Part shown: positions 7,080-8,532 of the stretch, piece after piece
Layout: each line of letters opens with the position of its first letter
Numbering within the stretch: the stretch's first letter is position 1
Source of the DNA: Caldilinea sp.
GTDB lineage: Bacteria > Chloroflexota > Anaerolineae > Caldilineales > Caldilineaceae
DNA length: 8,532 nt
Assembly (NCBI GenBank): GCA_026389955.1
Contig: JAPLGY010000228.1
Span: 1-8,532 of the forward strand
Reading direction: 5' to 3'
Translations under genes and position numbers: made by a program
Notes under the pieces: generated by a model
Database searches by the model: none
Told to the model about the DNA's origin: nothing
What the model saw: the letters and a program-made list of their open reading frames with translations, nothing else

Positions 7080-7400
7080 GTGGCAGCACTCATCAGAGTA
7101 TCAACAGCTTCTCCTACACGCGCCGTAGCCGGCGCAATCGCCGGAATGATGCGGGAACATGGCACAGCCGAAGTACAAGCCATCGGGGCTGGTGCACTCA
7201 ACCAGGCGATCAAAGCGTTGACCCTGGCCCGCAGTTTTCTCGAAGCCGAGGAACGCGAAATTATGATGACCCCCAGTTTTATCGATGTCGAAGTAGATGG
7301 CGCGCTGAAGACTGCCATTCGGCTCAAAGTCTTTTGGATGCCTCTCCAACAGCTTCCTCCCAACAGCACCGGGGCACCCGTCTACAACCGAGCAGGCTGA
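7080..7400 (+). CDS. spoVS: SpoVS-family protein (stage V sporulation protein S, Alba-like fold)
   Basis: This 106-residue protein matches SpoVS from its first residues: IRVSTASPTRAVAGAIAG (5-22), then MREHGTAEVQAIGAGALNQA (residues 24-43) and a core continuing through IKALTLARSFL and PSFIDVEVDGALKTAIRLKV (65-84). In Bacillus the family is about 86 residues and is needed for spore coat and septum steps. Homologues are also found in non-sporulating Thermus/Deinococcus relatives and Chloroflexota, and the Alba-like structure suggests nucleic-acid binding. Here a tail of about 20 residues (FWMPLQQLPPNSTGAPVYNR and so on, from 85) extends beyond the usual end. Translation starts at GTG 7080 behind a good ribosome site. 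It lies 27 bases after the small membrane protein gene and before a strong terminator, so it is probably the last gene of that unit. Family assignment is very secure; the role in this organism is unknown and need not involve sporulation. Confidence 0.95.
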   Translation: MAALIRVSTASPTRAVAGAIAGMMREHGTAEVQAIGAGALNQAIKALTLARSFLEAEEREIMMTPSFIDVEVDGALKTAIRLKVFWMPLQQLPPNSTGAPVYNRAG

Positions 7401-7452
7401 GCCGTCTATCCGAGCACGCCTCTCCCCCCCTCCCCCAAAAGATGTAAACAGT

Positions 7453-7486
7453 GGTGGCGGCAGATTTGATCTGCCGCCACCGTTTT
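7453..7486. terminator. Strong intrinsic terminator between the convergent spoVS and permease genes
   Basis: A 13-bp perfect stem, 7453-7465 (GGTGGCGGCAGAT) with 7469-7481, closes a three-base loop (TTG) and is followed by GTTTT on the plus strand. It serves spoVS 50 bases upstream. On the minus strand it lies 15 bases past the permease stop but is followed by ACTGTTTAC, a weaker T-tract, so bidirectional use is possible but less certain. Confidence 0.85.
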
Positions 7487-7495
7487 AGAGGCGCT

Positions 7496-8524
7496 TCAGC
7501 TGCGCCGACGGCGCAAGATGTCTAGATAGACCGCCAAAATCACGATCAGCCCCGTCACCACAAACTGCCACTCTTGCGGCACGTTCATGATGCGCAGGCC
7601 GTTGGTCAGGGTGCTGATAATAAATGCGCCGATGATCGTCCCCAAAATGGTTCCCTGCCCCCCGCTCAGCGACGTGCCCCCGATCACCACCGCTGCAATC
7701 GCATCCAACTCGTACCCAACCCCCAGCGCTGGTTGGGCCGAGTTGAGACGGGAAGCAATCATCACCCCAGCCAGCCCGCTGAAGGTCCCCCCCAGTGCGT
7801 AGACCGCCGTCTTCCAGCCGGCGACCCCCACCCCCGAAAGCCGGGTGGCCTCCTCGTTGCTCCCGATAGCCACCGTGTACCGCCCCAACACTGTCTTGGC
7901 CAGGACAAACGCCGCTACCAGCGCAGCCACAAACAGGATCAAAACCGCATTGGGCAGGTTGAAATCAGGGGCCACCGGCGCAAGCAGCGGCGACAGAATC
8001 GACCCCATCATCAGCTGGCGAAAGACCGGCACATCGTTGAAGTAGATCGGTTTGATCGTGCCAGTCTCCAGCGTCGACAACACCAGTGCCAGCCCACGCG
8101 CCACCATCATCATGCCCAGCGTGGCAATAAAGGGCGGCACCTGCATGCGAGAAATGATCAACCCGTTGATCAAACCCGCCATACTGCCGGTCAGCACCCC
8201 AATCAAAATCCCCAACGGCACCGGCCAGCCCGCCAGCGAGACCGTCAACCCCGTCATCACCGCCGACAGCGTCATCACCGTCCCCACCGACAGGTCGATA
8301 CCGGCCGTGACAATGACAAAAGTCACCCCCAATGCCAGGACCCCGTTGACCGCCGTCGCCAGCAGTATCCCGACAACGTTCTCAGGTGTCGCAAAAAACG
8401 GACTCAAAAACGAAAAGACGGCAAAGATGACAATCAGGGCAGCAAAGGCCAACAACTTCTGCGCTGCATTGGAGCGTAAACTAGGCTGCCGAGAGGCACT
8501 GAAGACTTTTTCTGCTCTAGCCAT
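7496..8524 (-). CDS. RbsC-like ABC sugar transporter permease
   Basis: This 342-residue, very hydrophobic protein is a permease of the ribose/xylose/galactose ABC importer family (BPD_transp_2 type). It would form the membrane channel with an RbsA-like ATPase and a periplasmic or lipid-anchored sugar-binding protein. Diagnostic stretches are VTAGIDLSVGTVMTLSA (72-88), GLINGLIISRMQVPPFIATLG (117-137, in two parts around residue 128), GRYTVAIGSNEEATRLSGV (214-232), the cytoplasmic coupling region before GTFSGLAGVMIASRL, ELDAIAAVVIGGTSLSGGQG (272-291) and the C-terminal helix before LRRRRS. Length is slightly above E. coli RbsC (321) because of a 20-residue polar N-terminus. It is convergent with spoVS, and its ATG lies eight bases from the window edge, so the ATPase and binding protein are probably just to the right. 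The sugar cannot be read from the permease; fucose is possible given fucI but unproven. Confidence 0.95.
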   Translation of the reverse strand: MARAEKVFSASRQPSLRSNAAQKLLAFAALIVIFAVFSFLSPFFATPENVVGILLATAVNGVLALGVTFVIVTAGIDLSVGTVMTLSAVMTGLTVSLAGWPVPLGILIGVLTGSMAGLINGLIISRMQVPPFIATLGMMMVARGLALVLSTLETGTIKPIYFNDVPVFRQLMMGSILSPLLAPVAPDFNLPNAVLILFVAALVAAFVLAKTVLGRYTVAIGSNEEATRLSGVGVAGWKTAVYALGGTFSGLAGVMIASRLNSAQPALGVGYELDAIAAVVIGGTSLSGGQGTILGTIIGAFIISTLTNGLRIMNVPQEWQFVVTGLIVILAVYLDILRRRRS

Positions 8525-8532
8525 TCTGCTTC

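Noticed and set aside
7574..8479. 301-residue plus-strand open frame opposite the permease
   Set aside because: Composition is dominated by His, Arg, Gln and Pro, the signature of antisense reading of a hydrophobic membrane protein gene.
1..8532. CRISPR arrays, tRNA or rRNA genes, insertion sequences or attachment sites
   Set aside because: No spaced identical repeats of CRISPR size, no cloverleaf or rRNA-like sequence, no transposase or integrase gene and no terminal inverted repeats were seen.

Overview
The window is GC-rich, densely packed bacterial chromosomal DNA. It carries six well-supported protein genes, one small probable gene and one AT-rich regulatory gap. A SpoVS-family protein, an RbsC-type sugar permease and a very large multi-domain sensor kinase, in a genome favouring C/G-ending codons, suggest a Chloroflexota (Anaerolineae/Caldilineae-like) bacterium. 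That placement is inferred from gene content; the window holds no phylogenetic marker that settles it.

Bases 74-5954 and on to 6714 read left to right as one tightly spaced block: a shikimate-dehydrogenase-family enzyme, L-fucose isomerase (FucI), a 1039-residue membrane histidine kinase and an OmpR/PhoB-type response regulator. Gaps are 39, 61 and 13 nt. The dehydrogenase keeps the catalytic and NADP-binding motifs of AroE but lacks the two serines that normally hold shikimate, so beside FucI it may be a carbohydrate or polyol oxidoreductase rather than the aromatic-pathway enzyme. The kinase has eight predicted membrane helices, a large extracellular beta-rich domain resembling nidogen-type folds, a ninth helix, HAMP, coiled coil, PAS and a complete HisKA/HATPase core. 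A 9-bp GC-rich inverted repeat sits between fucI and the kinase and could uncouple expression of the metabolic and regulatory halves.

After the response regulator (6715-6917) comes a sharply AT-rich gap. It holds TTGTGA/TTATGA direct repeats in 11-bp-spaced pairs, helically phased T-tracts, a good -10 hexamer (TACAAT) and a terminator-like hairpin. The arrangement is what one would expect of an OmpR/PhoB-family activator target. Downstream are a short glycine-rich single-helix membrane protein and a SpoVS-family (Alba-like fold) protein, possibly co-transcribed, ended by a strong 13-bp-stem hairpin.

On the minus strand, convergent with this, is an RbsC-like ABC sugar permease whose operon continues beyond the right edge. 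The most interesting hypothesis is that the kinase/regulator pair controls the small-protein/spoVS unit through the phased repeats. The unusual dehydrogenase next to fucI is the second point of interest.
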